A stretch of 64,000 nucleotides of DNA from Methanomassiliicoccaceae archaeon UBA71 (GTDB lineage Archaea; Thermoplasmatota; Thermoplasmata; Methanomassiliicoccales; Methanomethylophilaceae), in NCBI GenBank assembly GCA_002504405.1, contig DARO01000012.1, positions 124,001 through 188,000 of the forward strand. The letters are read 5' to 3'. Made by a program: the position numbers and the translations under genes. The stretch's first letter is position 1. Each line of letters opens with the position of its first letter. Positions 52,020-60,689 of this stretch are shown piece by piece. The notes under the pieces were generated by a model. That model was not told the DNA's origin. It was given only the letters and a program-made list of their open reading frames with translations, and ran no database searches.

Positions 52020-52417
52020 AGCTCACCGTCTACTCGGACGGCGGCTCCAGGGGGAACCCTGGGAAATCCGCGTTCGCGATCGTGGTTTCTCGCGACGGCA
52101 AGGTCGTGCATGAGCATGCGGAGTTCCTTGGGGTGCACACCAACAACTATGCGGAGTACAGGGGGCTCATCGCGGCCATCACCAAGGCTCTTGAGATGGG
52201 TGCGGATGAGGCGGAGTTCGTCATGGACTCCGAGCTCGTCATCAAGCAGATGAAGGGCGAGTACAAGGTCAGGAACCCTGACATGGCCGCCCTCCACGCC
52301 GATGCCGTCGCTTTGGCATCCATGATCCCCAGGGTGTCCTACAGGAACGTGAGGCGCTCCCAGGAGCTCATCCCGAGGGCCGACGCCCTTCTGAATGCGG
52401 AAATGGACAGGCATTGA
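52016..52417 (+). CDS. rnhA: RNase HI family protein (TTG start)
   Basis: 133 residues. YSDGGSRGNPGKSAFAIVV (first Asp), NNYAEYRGLIAAI (Glu), and VMDSELVIKQM (Asp) are the three acidic catalytic positions; a final Asp-containing helix RADALLNAEMDRH completes the archaeal-type domain. It degrades the RNA strand of RNA-DNA hybrids. TTG 52016 is taken as the start because it sits in the overlap with the panD stop (TTGA) and gives KLTVYSDGG; no ATG is nearby. Confidence 0.85.
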   Translation: MKLTVYSDGGSRGNPGKSAFAIVVSRDGKVVHEHAEFLGVHTNNYAEYRGLIAAITKALEMGADEAEFVMDSELVIKQMKGEYKVRNPDMAALHADAVALASMIPRVSYRNVRRSQELIPRADALLNAEMDRH

Positions 52418-52453
52418 ACGGATGGGGGAGGGCCCCATCCGCCCGCGTTCACC

Positions 52454-53380
52454 TCATGCGGCCCTGGCCTCTCTGGAATCGGCCATGCGGGAAGCCACGA
52501 CGGACACCGCCATGGTCGATATGATGAAGGCCAGGGACAGGAGCGTGGGTATCTCCAGGTATCCATGGGCGAGGATCTTGACCCCGACGAACATGAGGAT
52601 CGCGCCCAGGCCGTACTTCAGGTACCTGAACGACTGCAACGACCCCTCCAGGACGGAGTACAGGGACCTCAGGCCGAGCATGGCGAACACATTGGATGTG
52701 TACACGATGAATGTGTTCTGGGTGATGGCGAGGACCGCGGGGATGGAGTCTATGGAGAACAGGATGTCCGTGCTCTCTATCGCTATCAGCGCCAGGAACA
52801 ATGGCGTGGCAGTCTTCACCCCGTCCTTCAACGTGAAGAAGCGGTCCCCGTCCAGATCGGTGGTCGTCGGGTACAGCCTCTTGAAGACCCTGACCATGGG
52901 GTTCCTGTTCAGGTCGGGGCGCTCATTCTCCTTCCTCGTCGCGGTCTTGACCGCCGTGTAGACCAGGAATACCCCCAGCAGGGGCATCAGGAACGTGAAC
53001 TCCATTATGATCTCCACGCCGAGGAATATGAACAGGGCACGGAAGGCCAGAGCTCCGATGATCCCGTAGAAGAGCACCCTGTGCCTGTACTCGGTTGGAA
53101 TGGCGAAATACGAGAACACGAACATGAAGACGAACAGCGTGTCGAGGCTCATCGCCTTCTCCACTGCATACCCGGTGTAGTATTCCACGGCATCCTCGGA
53201 GCCCATGTAGAAGTAGATGAAGACCCCGAACAGTATCGCCAGGACGATCCAGAACGCAGTCATGATCAGAGCACCCCTCATGGAGTGCTCACGGGACCTG
53301 TGGCTGAGCCCCAGGTCCACTGCAAGGCATATCAATACAAGGACGGCGAATGCCGCCCAAACCCATAAATCGACGCTCAT
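52454..53380 (-). CDS. TerC/Alx-family membrane protein
   Basis: 308 residues, 7-8 membrane helices. Family markers: VDLGLSHRSREHSMRGALIMTAFWIVLAILFGVFIY, EKAMSLDTLFVFMFVFSYFAIPTEYRHRVLFYGIIGAL and ESTDILFSIDSIPAVLAITQNTFIVYTSNVFAMLGLRSLY with the acidic residues proposed to carry metal. Probably a manganese exporter or metal-homeostasis protein. No RNA regulator structure was identified upstream. Confidence 0.9.
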   Translation of the reverse strand: MSVDLWVWAAFAVLVLICLAVDLGLSHRSREHSMRGALIMTAFWIVLAILFGVFIYFYMGSEDAVEYYTGYAVEKAMSLDTLFVFMFVFSYFAIPTEYRHRVLFYGIIGALAFRALFIFLGVEIIMEFTFLMPLLGVFLVYTAVKTATRKENERPDLNRNPMVRVFKRLYPTTTDLDGDRFFTLKDGVKTATPLFLALIAIESTDILFSIDSIPAVLAITQNTFIVYTSNVFAMLGLRSLYSVLEGSLQSFRYLKYGLGAILMFVGVKILAHGYLEIPTLLSLAFIISTMAVSVVASRMADSREARAA

Positions 53381-53573
53381 ATGAGTATGTCTCAGGATTA
53401 TATTGGATGGTGTGTATATTAAACTACCTAATGACTGGAATCATACATATTATGTCTGAAACGAATACATACTGCCCTTCTCCTTGATGGGATTCGGCGC
53501 CTGAAGCCCTGCCTTGGAAGCATATTGGAATCGATGGTGAACTGTTATTATAAGCTAAGAGCATATACCGTTC
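53381..53573. promoter_or_regulatory. Divergent promoter region, TerC versus ABC exporter operon
   Basis: AT-rich; TATTATAAGC at 53545-53554 is a TATA element for the ABC ATPase (ATG 53574), and TATATTAAAC-like boxes at about 53413 serve TerC. Confidence 0.5.
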
Positions 53574-54527
53574 ATGAACGACACACCTGCCATTGAGGCG
53601 GTGGGGCTCACCAAGATGTACGGCGGATTCGCCGCGATATCCAACGTGGACCTGACGGTCCGCAGAGGCGACTTCATGGGCCTTCTGGGACCCAACGGAG
53701 CCGGCAAGAGCACCACGCTGAAGGCCATAACCGGCCTTCTGAACCCGACATCCGGGACGGTCAGGATAGGGGGCATCAGCATAAACGACCACAGGCGCGC
53801 CATGGAGCACGTGGGCTGCGTCATAGAGACCCCGGAACCGTACCCGCTGTTCACTCCGGCGGAGATCCTGGAGTACGTGGGGAGGCTGTACGGCCTCGAC
53901 TCGAGGGAGATCCAGATCCGTGCCAGGGATGTCCTGGAGACGGTGAGGATGTGGGAGTGGCGGAACAAGAAGATCGGGGAGTTCTCCAAGGGCATGAGGC
54001 AGAGGGTCGTCCTCGCGCAGGCCCTGCTGCCCAACCCGGACACCATCATCCTGGACGAGCCCACGTCTGGTCTCGACCCCAGGGGGATGGTTGAGATCAG
54101 GCAGACCCTGTCCGACCTGAAGAAGATGGACAGGAGCCTCCTGATCAGCACGCACATACTCAGCGAGGTGTCGGAGATCTGCGGGTCGGTCACCATGATA
54201 CGGGACGGGAGGGTCATTGCCTCGGGGGACGTGTCCAAGCTCATCCACGGGATCGGTGCCGACAAGGAGATCACCCTGGAGATAAAGACGCTGAAGCCCC
54301 TGACATCGCAGGCCATCCGCGATCTGAGCGGATGCCGCGGCGTGACTGGAACCGAACGCATGGGAGACTACACGGTCAAGCTTGACTTCTCCGGGACAAC
54401 GGAGGACCAGGCACATGTGTGCGAGATGGCTTTCCGCAGCGGCCTGGGCATACTGGCCATGAACGAGAAGGGCGCGGACCTGGAGTCTCTCTACATGGAG
54501 CTGACGAAGGGGGACGAGATCCAATGA
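53574..54527 (+). CDS. ABC exporter ATPase
   Basis: 317 residues. Walker A LLGPNGAGKSTTLK, signature EFSKGMRQRVVLA, Walker B IILDEPTSGLDPRG, and a C-terminal ~100-residue domain (LEIKTLKPLTSQAIRDLSGC) typical of drug/antibiotic or polymer ABC exporters of the CcmA/NatA type. The stop overlaps the permease ATG (ATGA). The substrate is unknown. Confidence 0.9.
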   Translation: MNDTPAIEAVGLTKMYGGFAAISNVDLTVRRGDFMGLLGPNGAGKSTTLKAITGLLNPTSGTVRIGGISINDHRRAMEHVGCVIETPEPYPLFTPAEILEYVGRLYGLDSREIQIRARDVLETVRMWEWRNKKIGEFSKGMRQRVVLAQALLPNPDTIILDEPTSGLDPRGMVEIRQTLSDLKKMDRSLLISTHILSEVSEICGSVTMIRDGRVIASGDVSKLIHGIGADKEITLEIKTLKPLTSQAIRDLSGCRGVTGTERMGDYTVKLDFSGTTEDQAHVCEMAFRSGLGILAMNEKGADLESLYMELTKGDEIQ

Positions 54528-55924
54528 CCGAGGATCGCATAGAGAGGCCCAGGGGAAGGCGCGAGAGCCTGGACCTGGGACCGTCGGAGCCTGCCGCCCA
54601 GGACACCCCTGCACCGCGCAAGATATCGTTGAAGATAGGGAGGAAGAGCGCGGACAGCTCCGATGCACCCGCCCCCCAGGAGCAGGAGATCTTCACCGCA
54701 TCGAGAGTCCAGGAGTCCGCCGGGGACCGCTACGAATCGTCACCTGAGACCGGCCAGCCGTCCGCCCCCAGGAGGGAGATATCCTTCGAGACGGCGAACA
54801 GCCCAGGAGCCTCACCAAAGAGCGGGGGGCAGAGGTCCGTAAGCATAGATCTGGGCACCGCGTCCCGCCCCGCCCAGCAGAGGTCCCTGGACCTGGAGGG
54901 GGGCGCCGACCATCCCGTGGGAAGCGTCGGGCAAGGAATCGATGGCCCCGGATCGGAGTTGGCGGACGAGGAGGAACCCGTCAAGAGGCCCAGAGGGCTC
55001 GGATCCATACTCCCGCTCGGAGGGAGGGACGAGGACCGCAAGGGGACATGGAAGGGCACCGGATACTCCGCATCGGACGACGACGCCCACAGGCAGGTGG
55101 TGTACCGCATCCCGTCCATGATGACCCAGACGATGTGGATGTTCATGGTCCAGATGAAGCTCTTCGCCAAACTGAAGTGGACTTACTTCATGCTCTTCGC
55201 GGCTCTGCTGATCCCCATAGCCGTCGTTCTGGCATCAGATTACATCAATCTGCTGCTCTCCGAGTTCGGATTCGTGACCGGATACTCCACCACTTACATC
55301 GCCGGCCTGCTGTGCATGATGCCCCTCATGATGGGTCTGTTCACATCCGTTCTCTGCGGGACCCAGATCCCCAACGAGTTCAAGGAGAGGACGGCGTACA
55401 TGAACGTCTCGCTCCCGATGTCTAGGATCTCGTTCTACCTCGGGAAGTACCTGGCGGGGTTCATGCTGTGCCTCGGCGTGTTCGTGTTCGCCTACGGCAT
55501 GGCCGTGGCGGTGTCCACGACGAAGTACGACCTGATCTTCTCCGACCTGCTGGCAGAGTCGCTCGCGATAACCATCGCCGGCGTGTTCGCGTACTCGGCC
55601 ACCGCGTTCTGCATCGGCAGCTTCATGAGGAGGGGGTCGTCGATGATCCCGTTCATACTGATGAGCGTGGTGCTGCCCATGGTGTGCATACTGTACTACG
55701 CCATGTTCCAGGATTCCGACCCCACATGGATCCTGATGCTCCCGTGCTTCCTGTGCGAGGCCGCACTCGGAATCCTGGGAGCGCAGATGAGCGGCTCCGC
55801 GGGGATGATCATAATCCCCATGATGGACATGACCGCCACATGGACCATGGTCGCCATTGGCATCGTCTGGGGGATCGCGTTCCTGTTGCTGGGAATGTAC
55901 AGGACCATGAGGAGGGAGATGTGA
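54524..55924 (+). CDS. ABC exporter permease with a disordered N-terminal tail
   Basis: 466 residues. The first ~185 are charged, Pro/Ser/Gly-rich and contain five short motifs of one type: ESLDLG, ISLKIG, ISFETA, SIDLGT, SLDLEG. The remaining ~280 form six hydrophobic helices of an ABC-2-like permease (TYFMLFAALLIPIAVVLASDYI, ...GSFMRRGSSMIPFILMSVVLPMVCILYY). It overlaps the ATPase gene (4 bases), and the next gene starts at its stop (TGATG). The tail is unusual for this family and could bind a partner. Confidence 0.82.
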   Translation: MTEDRIERPRGRRESLDLGPSEPAAQDTPAPRKISLKIGRKSADSSDAPAPQEQEIFTASRVQESAGDRYESSPETGQPSAPRREISFETANSPGASPKSGGQRSVSIDLGTASRPAQQRSLDLEGGADHPVGSVGQGIDGPGSELADEEEPVKRPRGLGSILPLGGRDEDRKGTWKGTGYSASDDDAHRQVVYRIPSMMTQTMWMFMVQMKLFAKLKWTYFMLFAALLIPIAVVLASDYINLLLSEFGFVTGYSTTYIAGLLCMMPLMMGLFTSVLCGTQIPNEFKERTAYMNVSLPMSRISFYLGKYLAGFMLCLGVFVFAYGMAVAVSTTKYDLIFSDLLAESLAITIAGVFAYSATAFCIGSFMRRGSSMIPFILMSVVLPMVCILYYAMFQDSDPTWILMLPCFLCEAALGILGAQMSGSAGMIIIPMMDMTATWTMVAIGIVWGIAFLLLGMYRTMRREM

Positions 55925-56655
55925 TGGACCGCAGAATGACTTTCCTGATATTGGCGATCTTGGTCTTCGCCCCTGTTGCCGCAACCCTGGCCTCCGACTG
56001 CTCGGACGGCGCCACGGAGGTCAGGACCAGCAACCAGTACGTTTTGTATGCGCAGTTCACGACGAATGAGGACCTGGGCAGCTGGTCCTTCCACAGCAAC
56101 TGCCTCTACTTCATAGACGGGTCCGCTAACGACGCGAAGATGGAGTCGTACCTCAAGGACTCCTCGGTCAACATAACCGCAGACGACCGCGATGCCATCG
56201 TAGCAAGGGGCACCGGGACCGTCGTGAACGTCTACGACCTATCGAATTACTACTACAGCGACCAGACCATATATTTCAACGATAGCCAAAAGAAGGCGAA
56301 GCTCGTCCTTGAGCCCTACAACGAACTCTCGTTCTTCGTCAAGGCGGGGGACACCATCAACCTGAGTATCAACAGCGCCGTCGACAACATGGGCGACAAG
56401 GTGAGCGCGTACTACTACCTGAACTACAGCACCGTGTACATCGACGGGCCCGTCGAGATGAGCTTCAAGACCTCTTCCATCTTCAAGGTGGAACTGAACC
56501 TCAACGGACTGTACGCGGATGTCTCGTACTCGGTCTTCGGCAACAGCGAACCCAGCGGGTCGGCCACGACCTATGTGGTGATATGCTCGGCGATCACGGT
56601 GCTGATGCTGCTCGTCCTGGTCCTGGCATCGCTGAAGCCCAGATGGTCGAAGTAA
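55924..56655 (+). CDS. Membrane-anchored extracellular protein of the ABC exporter operon
   Basis: 243 residues. Signal peptide MDRRMTFLILAILVFAPVAATLA, then an Asn/Ser/Tyr-rich beta-type ectodomain (YYYSDQTIYFNDSQKKAKLVLEPYNELSFFVKAGDTINLSINSAVDN) and a C-terminal helix TTYVVICSAITVLMLLVLVLASLKPRWSK. The DTINLSI block resembles emp24-like or CARDB-type ectodomains. Overlaps the permease stop by one base, so it is likely the third component of the exporter. Confidence 0.75.
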   Translation: MDRRMTFLILAILVFAPVAATLASDCSDGATEVRTSNQYVLYAQFTTNEDLGSWSFHSNCLYFIDGSANDAKMESYLKDSSVNITADDRDAIVARGTGTVVNVYDLSNYYYSDQTIYFNDSQKKAKLVLEPYNELSFFVKAGDTINLSINSAVDNMGDKVSAYYYLNYSTVYIDGPVEMSFKTSSIFKVELNLNGLYADVSYSVFGNSEPSGSATTYVVICSAITVLMLLVLVLASLKPRWSK

Positions 56656-56677
56656 CCGGGGCCACACCCCGCCTTTA

Positions 56678-56700
56678 CCCTGCCGGACGAACCGGCAGGG
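56678..56700 (+). terminator. Strong hairpin after the ABC exporter operon
   Basis: 9-bp stem CCCTGCCGG / CCGGCAGGG, 5-base loop, followed by ACCCTTTA, 22 bases past the stop of the last gene. Confidence 0.6.
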
Positions 56701-56730
56701 ACCCTTTACAAATTTCTAGAGGAGAAGCAA

Positions 56731-56754
56731 GCGTGCCTTGCGGCACGCTTTTTG
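56731..56754 (+). terminator. Hairpin plus T run
   Basis: Stem GCGTGCC / GGCACGC, 4-base loop and TTTTT tail. Second terminator before the convergent BspA-like gene. Confidence 0.6.
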
Positions 56755-56759
56755 TTTGA

Positions 56760-58934
56760 TCAGCGGTACCTGTTGATGGCCAGCACCGCGATGGTGGCGA
56801 TGACGGCGACCCCGAAGGCCGCCAGGACGTACGTCCCGCTGCTGTCGGCCCTGCTCTCCTTCTGCCAGTCGGCCTCCAGCATCATGCTCGTTCCGATGAC
56901 TGTCGAGGACGTGACCCAGCTGCCCCCGCTGGTCCATCCGAGGAACGTGTACCCGTCCTTGCTGAGGACGGGGAGCTTGTCTCCGAGGGTGCTTCCCGAT
57001 GTCACCTCCAGGGGATCGACGTCCATGCCGAGCCTGGAATCGAAGGCCACGAGGCACGAAGAGCTGGCGGACCCGGAACCGTTGCCCTTCATGTAGAGGA
57101 CATCGCCCTCCATGGGGACCGCGGCCACGTTCCCTGCGTAGACCTTCGCCGTGGAGCCCATGGCGGACCCGGAACCGTAGGAGACCGAGGATCCGTCGGT
57201 CACCCTCACCCAGAGGTAGTCGTCGTAGACGTCTATGGACTCGATGGTGCTGTCGCAGTGGATCACAGGTATGCCCGCATCGACCTCCGTCTCGAAGCCC
57301 ACCCTCAGGAACTCCAATCTGCAGTTGTTGAACGCGCCCTCGCCTATGGTCACCTTGGAGGCGCCCAGGTCCAATGACGACAGGCTGCCGCATCCCTCGA
57401 AGGCGTACTTTCCGATGGATGTGCATCCCTTGAGGCTCACGTCCTCCAGTCCGGTGCAGTACCTGAAGACCTCGTCGCCCACGCTCGTGAGCTGGTCCGC
57501 CGTCACCGACATGAGACTGCCGGAATTGGCGAACGTGCCCGTGGCCAATGTCATGTCGCTGTTGATCAGGAGCGATTCGAGAGAGCCGTAGTTGCCCGGG
57601 ACCATGCCCGCAACGCTGCACTCCGCCCCATGGTTGAGTATCGTCTCCCCCAGGGTCCCTGCGCCGCTTCCGCTGAAACCGGTTATGTTGCACTCGTAGG
57701 CGTTGATGTCCGTGACCGCCCCGTCCTTCGTCTCGCAGTCGAAGCTGCTCAGGATGGTCACATCCCATCCCCCGATGCTGGTGGCGTTCTTGAGGTCGGC
57801 CTCCGTCACGGTCTCCTTCCCCATGGGCAGGATGGTGTACCCCTTGCCTGCAGAGGCCTTGCACGACAGCGTCCCCTTGGAGGAGTCTATCGTAAGGGAT
57901 CCCGTGCTGCCGTTCACCGTGGCGATGCCGCTGTCCAGCACCCACCCCTTGTACATGGTGCATGTCAGCACGAGGGTGCTGTCCTTGTACTCGGATTTGA
58001 CCGAGGACATGCCCTGCATGGAGTACGCGAACCCCACGGCCTTGGCACCTGTGAGGGTGGTGTCGAACTTGAATCCGTCACCGACGGATGCCAGGTCCAG
58101 GATGTACTGGACATCGGCGTAGTCGAGGTTCACTGTCACGGTCTTCTCGTTGACCTTGGAAATCGTCCCGGTCTTGCCGGTGGGGCACATGTACAGGGTC
58201 GTGAAATCCTTGGTGTAGATCAGCCCGTTCTCGGCGCTGTACTTGGTGTTGGAGGATGACACCTCTATCGCCGTCAGGGCCTTGCATCCCTCGAACGCCG
58301 TCCTGTTCACGTCCGTGGACGTGCCCAGCTTCACCGTGGTCAGGGAGGTGCAGTCCTTGAAAGCCCCGGACCCGTATGTCGCGCTCGATTCGACCGACTT
58401 CAGGGATGTGCAGCCGGAGAATGCATCCGCACCTATGGACGTGATGCTGCCGAAGCTCACCGTCGACAGCGTCGTGCAGCCGGAGAATGCGCCGCTGGAG
58501 ACGGACGTCACACTGGTGCCGAACGTCACCGACGTCGCCTTGATGTCCTTGAACGCGCCGCTCGATATGGTCACGTTGGAGGATATGGTCACGCCGAATC
58601 CGCTGGAACCGAAAATGTCTGATGGGAAGTAATCAATAGAGGTGCTTTTAGTTGAACTAGTAGTTACATTCGTAAGCGTCCAGCTTCCCCAGCTGGTCTT
58701 CGCGGTACCGTCGGAGTCCATCCCCGTCGAGACGTTCCCCGTTCCACTGATTGTCAGAATGCCCCCTTCCCAGGACCATGAGGCCCCGTTGGTTCCGCAT
58801 GTGCCGCTGGCCGACGTGATTTTCACTGTATCTGCTTCAGTGTCACTACCTTCCACATCGGCCATATGCGCCGATGAGAGCGCCAGGAGGGTGACCGCCA
58901 GGATCGATGCCAGGAGGATGATGCCCTTCCTCAT
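56760..58934 (-). CDS. BspA-like leucine-rich-repeat surface protein
   Basis: 724 residues. Signal peptide MRKGIILLASILAVTLLALSSAHMADVEGS, then many LRR_5 (BspA) repeats with the pattern SGAFSGCTTLSTVSFGSITSIGADAFSGCTSLKSV, a middle region without repeats (~300-460) and a second repeat block (~465-600). Near the C-terminus GYTFLGWTSGGSWVTSSTVIGTSMMLEADW is a Listeria-Bacteroides-like repeat, followed by YVLAAFGVAVIATIAVLAINRYR as anchor. BspA-type proteins mediate adhesion and are common in gut microbes. ATG 58934 overlaps the stop of the upstream gene (ATGA), so it is the third gene of an operon. Confidence 0.9.
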   Translation of the reverse strand: MRKGIILLASILAVTLLALSSAHMADVEGSDTEADTVKITSASGTCGTNGASWSWEGGILTISGTGNVSTGMDSDGTAKTSWGSWTLTNVTTSSTKSTSIDYFPSDIFGSSGFGVTISSNVTISSGAFKDIKATSVTFGTSVTSVSSGAFSGCTTLSTVSFGSITSIGADAFSGCTSLKSVESSATYGSGAFKDCTSLTTVKLGTSTDVNRTAFEGCKALTAIEVSSSNTKYSAENGLIYTKDFTTLYMCPTGKTGTISKVNEKTVTVNLDYADVQYILDLASVGDGFKFDTTLTGAKAVGFAYSMQGMSSVKSEYKDSTLVLTCTMYKGWVLDSGIATVNGSTGSLTIDSSKGTLSCKASAGKGYTILPMGKETVTEADLKNATSIGGWDVTILSSFDCETKDGAVTDINAYECNITGFSGSGAGTLGETILNHGAECSVAGMVPGNYGSLESLLINSDMTLATGTFANSGSLMSVTADQLTSVGDEVFRYCTGLEDVSLKGCTSIGKYAFEGCGSLSSLDLGASKVTIGEGAFNNCRLEFLRVGFETEVDAGIPVIHCDSTIESIDVYDDYLWVRVTDGSSVSYGSGSAMGSTAKVYAGNVAAVPMEGDVLYMKGNGSGSASSSCLVAFDSRLGMDVDPLEVTSGSTLGDKLPVLSKDGYTFLGWTSGGSWVTSSTVIGTSMMLEADWQKESRADSSGTYVLAAFGVAVIATIAVLAINRYR

Positions 58935-59830
58935 GTCCTCCCCCCTCCTGCCATCTGGGAGACCCTCTGCTCCGCTATCACAGCGCCGATCTCCTCGGCC
59001 ATCATGCGGTATCCCGGACCCGCCGTCTGGGGCCCTGTGCCGCATCTGTCCTCTCCTCCGGACATGTTGGTTATGAATATGTCGGACCCCCACCCGGACC
59101 CCATCTTCAGATGGATCCAGTCGGCAGACCTGTAGGAGAGCACATGGAGAACGGACCCCAGGACGAAAACGACCGCCCCGGCTATCGCCGAGACGAGGAT
59201 CAGAGCGGCTGCGCTGTTGTGTATCATGAGGTCCGTCGGCACGCCGAATCCCCGGTCCGAGGAGATGTCCTGCAGGGCCCTCGCCTTGCCGGCAGCCTCC
59301 CCGGCCGCCATCCCCCTGACGTATTCGGGGGATCCGAACTCGTCGATCTCCGGCGGGACGTACCCGACTGGGATCGTGTTCTCGACGACCCCGGAAGTTA
59401 TCCCGCTGGTGTATTCCTCGTAGTAGCCGTACTCCACGCCGAAGTTGTACCCCAGCTCGTAGTCCCCGCCAGTGGAGAGCATGCCGGTCTCCACAGCATA
59501 TACGTAAGGGGCGAACATCATCAGGAATCCGAGCGCGACCAGGATCATCGGTAGCCTGGCATCCCTTCCGAACCTGCCGAACATGGAGGAGATGGACGAT
59601 ACCCCGGAGATGCTCACCTCCTGGCGGACCATGCTCCCTCCCCCTTTGCCAGACACCCTCAGGTCGTATATCACGCGCTTGTCGGTCACAGTCACGGTGC
59701 CGTGCGACTCCCTCTTGCGCTTGGAGCCGAGTGGTATCGCCGTCCCCATGACGACCGCGCAGTGGTCGACAGTGGTGCAGTCGTAGCTGCGGACGATGCG
59801 CTCGCCCTCCGCGAGCACCAGATCATCCAT
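58931..59830 (-). CDS. Membrane protein with PH-like N-terminal domain (paralogue 1)
   Basis: 299 residues. The start MDDLVLAEGERIVRSYDCTTVDHCA matches that of the next gene (LLAEGEQVIRKYRCAVVD), followed by a bacterial-PH-like segment VTVTDKRVIYDLRVSG. Two helices (LPMILVALGFLMMFAPYVYA and ALILVSAIAGAVVFVLGSVLHVL) enclose an acidic loop (YELGYNFGVEYGYYEEY). The start at 59830 is chosen by this alignment; ATG 59854 overlaps the previous gene. It sits between paralogue 2 and the adhesin in one operon. Confidence 0.7.
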   Translation of the reverse strand: MDDLVLAEGERIVRSYDCTTVDHCAVVMGTAIPLGSKRKRESHGTVTVTDKRVIYDLRVSGKGGGSMVRQEVSISGVSSISSMFGRFGRDARLPMILVALGFLMMFAPYVYAVETGMLSTGGDYELGYNFGVEYGYYEEYTSGITSGVVENTIPVGYVPPEIDEFGSPEYVRGMAAGEAAGKARALQDISSDRGFGVPTDLMIHNSAAALILVSAIAGAVVFVLGSVLHVLSYRSADWIHLKMGSGWGSDIFITNMSGGEDRCGTGPQTAGPGYRMMAEEIGAVIAEQRVSQMAGGGRT

Positions 59831-59838
59831 GGGATCCC

Positions 59839-60471
59839 TCACTCTGAGGTCCACTTGGCGATGCAGTCATCGCCGGCGGCCTGGACGTCCAGTATGATCG
59901 CCCCGAGCTCCGAGGCCATGACCTTGAAGTCGGATGTGGGTACCATGTAGAAGGTCATCGCCTTCTCGTCCCTCTGGCTCATACCGGAGACGCGTATCCC
60001 CGTCTCGGAGGCCAGCGTGTTGATCCTGAGCACCATGAGCTGCTCGATCCCCCTCATGGCCAGAACCAGCAGGATAGCGCCGAATGCGAGGACTATGATC
60101 CCGGGGATCATGTACATGAGCTCCATCCCGTCCGTGATGCCGTAGATGGTTAGCAGCAGACCGATGATCAACAGGGCCAGCGGCAGCGTTACGTTCTTCT
60201 TGGCATCCGCCTGGACGAACTCCGTGGAGGATATCCTGTCTATGAACGCCTCCTGCATATGCAGCGGCGCTTCCGTCGCCCCCTTGGCTGGGGAGCGGCC
60301 CTCGGCATAGTACAGCACCCTCCTGTTGGTGACGACCACGAGGCCGTCTGTATCCGGCTTCTTCTTCATGAGTCCGATGGCATCGAGACTTTTGTCCGAG
60401 GAGCGGTAATCCACAACCGCACAGCGGTACTTGCGGATGACCTGCTCCCCCTCTGCGAGAAGTATAGACAT
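59839..60471 (-). CDS. Membrane protein with PH-like N-terminal domain (paralogue 2)
   Basis: 210 residues. MSILLAEGEQVIRKYRCAVVDYRSS is followed by LVVVTNRRVLYYAEGRSPAKG (PH-like) and two adjacent helices (LPLALLIIGLLLTIYGITDGMELMYMIPGIIVLAFGAILLVLAM), then a C-terminal domain FKVMASELGAIILDVQAAGDD similar to the end of paralogue 1 (MMAEEIGAVIAEQRV). Promoter region upstream is AT-rich (TATAGTATTAATTG at about 60495). It is the first gene of the three-gene surface operon. Confidence 0.7.
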   Translation of the reverse strand: MSILLAEGEQVIRKYRCAVVDYRSSDKSLDAIGLMKKKPDTDGLVVVTNRRVLYYAEGRSPAKGATEAPLHMQEAFIDRISSTEFVQADAKKNVTLPLALLIIGLLLTIYGITDGMELMYMIPGIIVLAFGAILLVLAMRGIEQLMVLRINTLASETGIRVSGMSQRDEKAMTFYMVPTSDFKVMASELGAIILDVQAAGDDCIAKWTSE

Positions 60472-60689
60472 CTTGATCGTGTGCGCATATGCATGTATAG
60501 TATTAATTGTTCGTACCCATTGGAATAAGAAGAATAGACCGTTGACGATCCAGGAGTTTCCATTGATGCTGGCCGATAGCCAACCTTATATTGAAACCCT
60601 GATTATGACTTGAAAATCGTCGGGATATGCTCATAGGACCAGTAACTATTATCATCACATCATGCCTTCACATCTAAGAAGGTGCACGG
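60472..60689. promoter_or_regulatory. Divergent intergenic region
   Basis: About 215 bases, AT-rich, with TATA-like boxes for both the PH-like operon (minus) and the anchored protein gene (plus). No other feature is seen. Confidence 0.45.

Noticed and set aside
53381..53573. Manganese-sensing (yybP-ykoY-like) riboswitch before TerC.
   Set aside because: The leader is short and AT-rich and I could not build the required paired elements.
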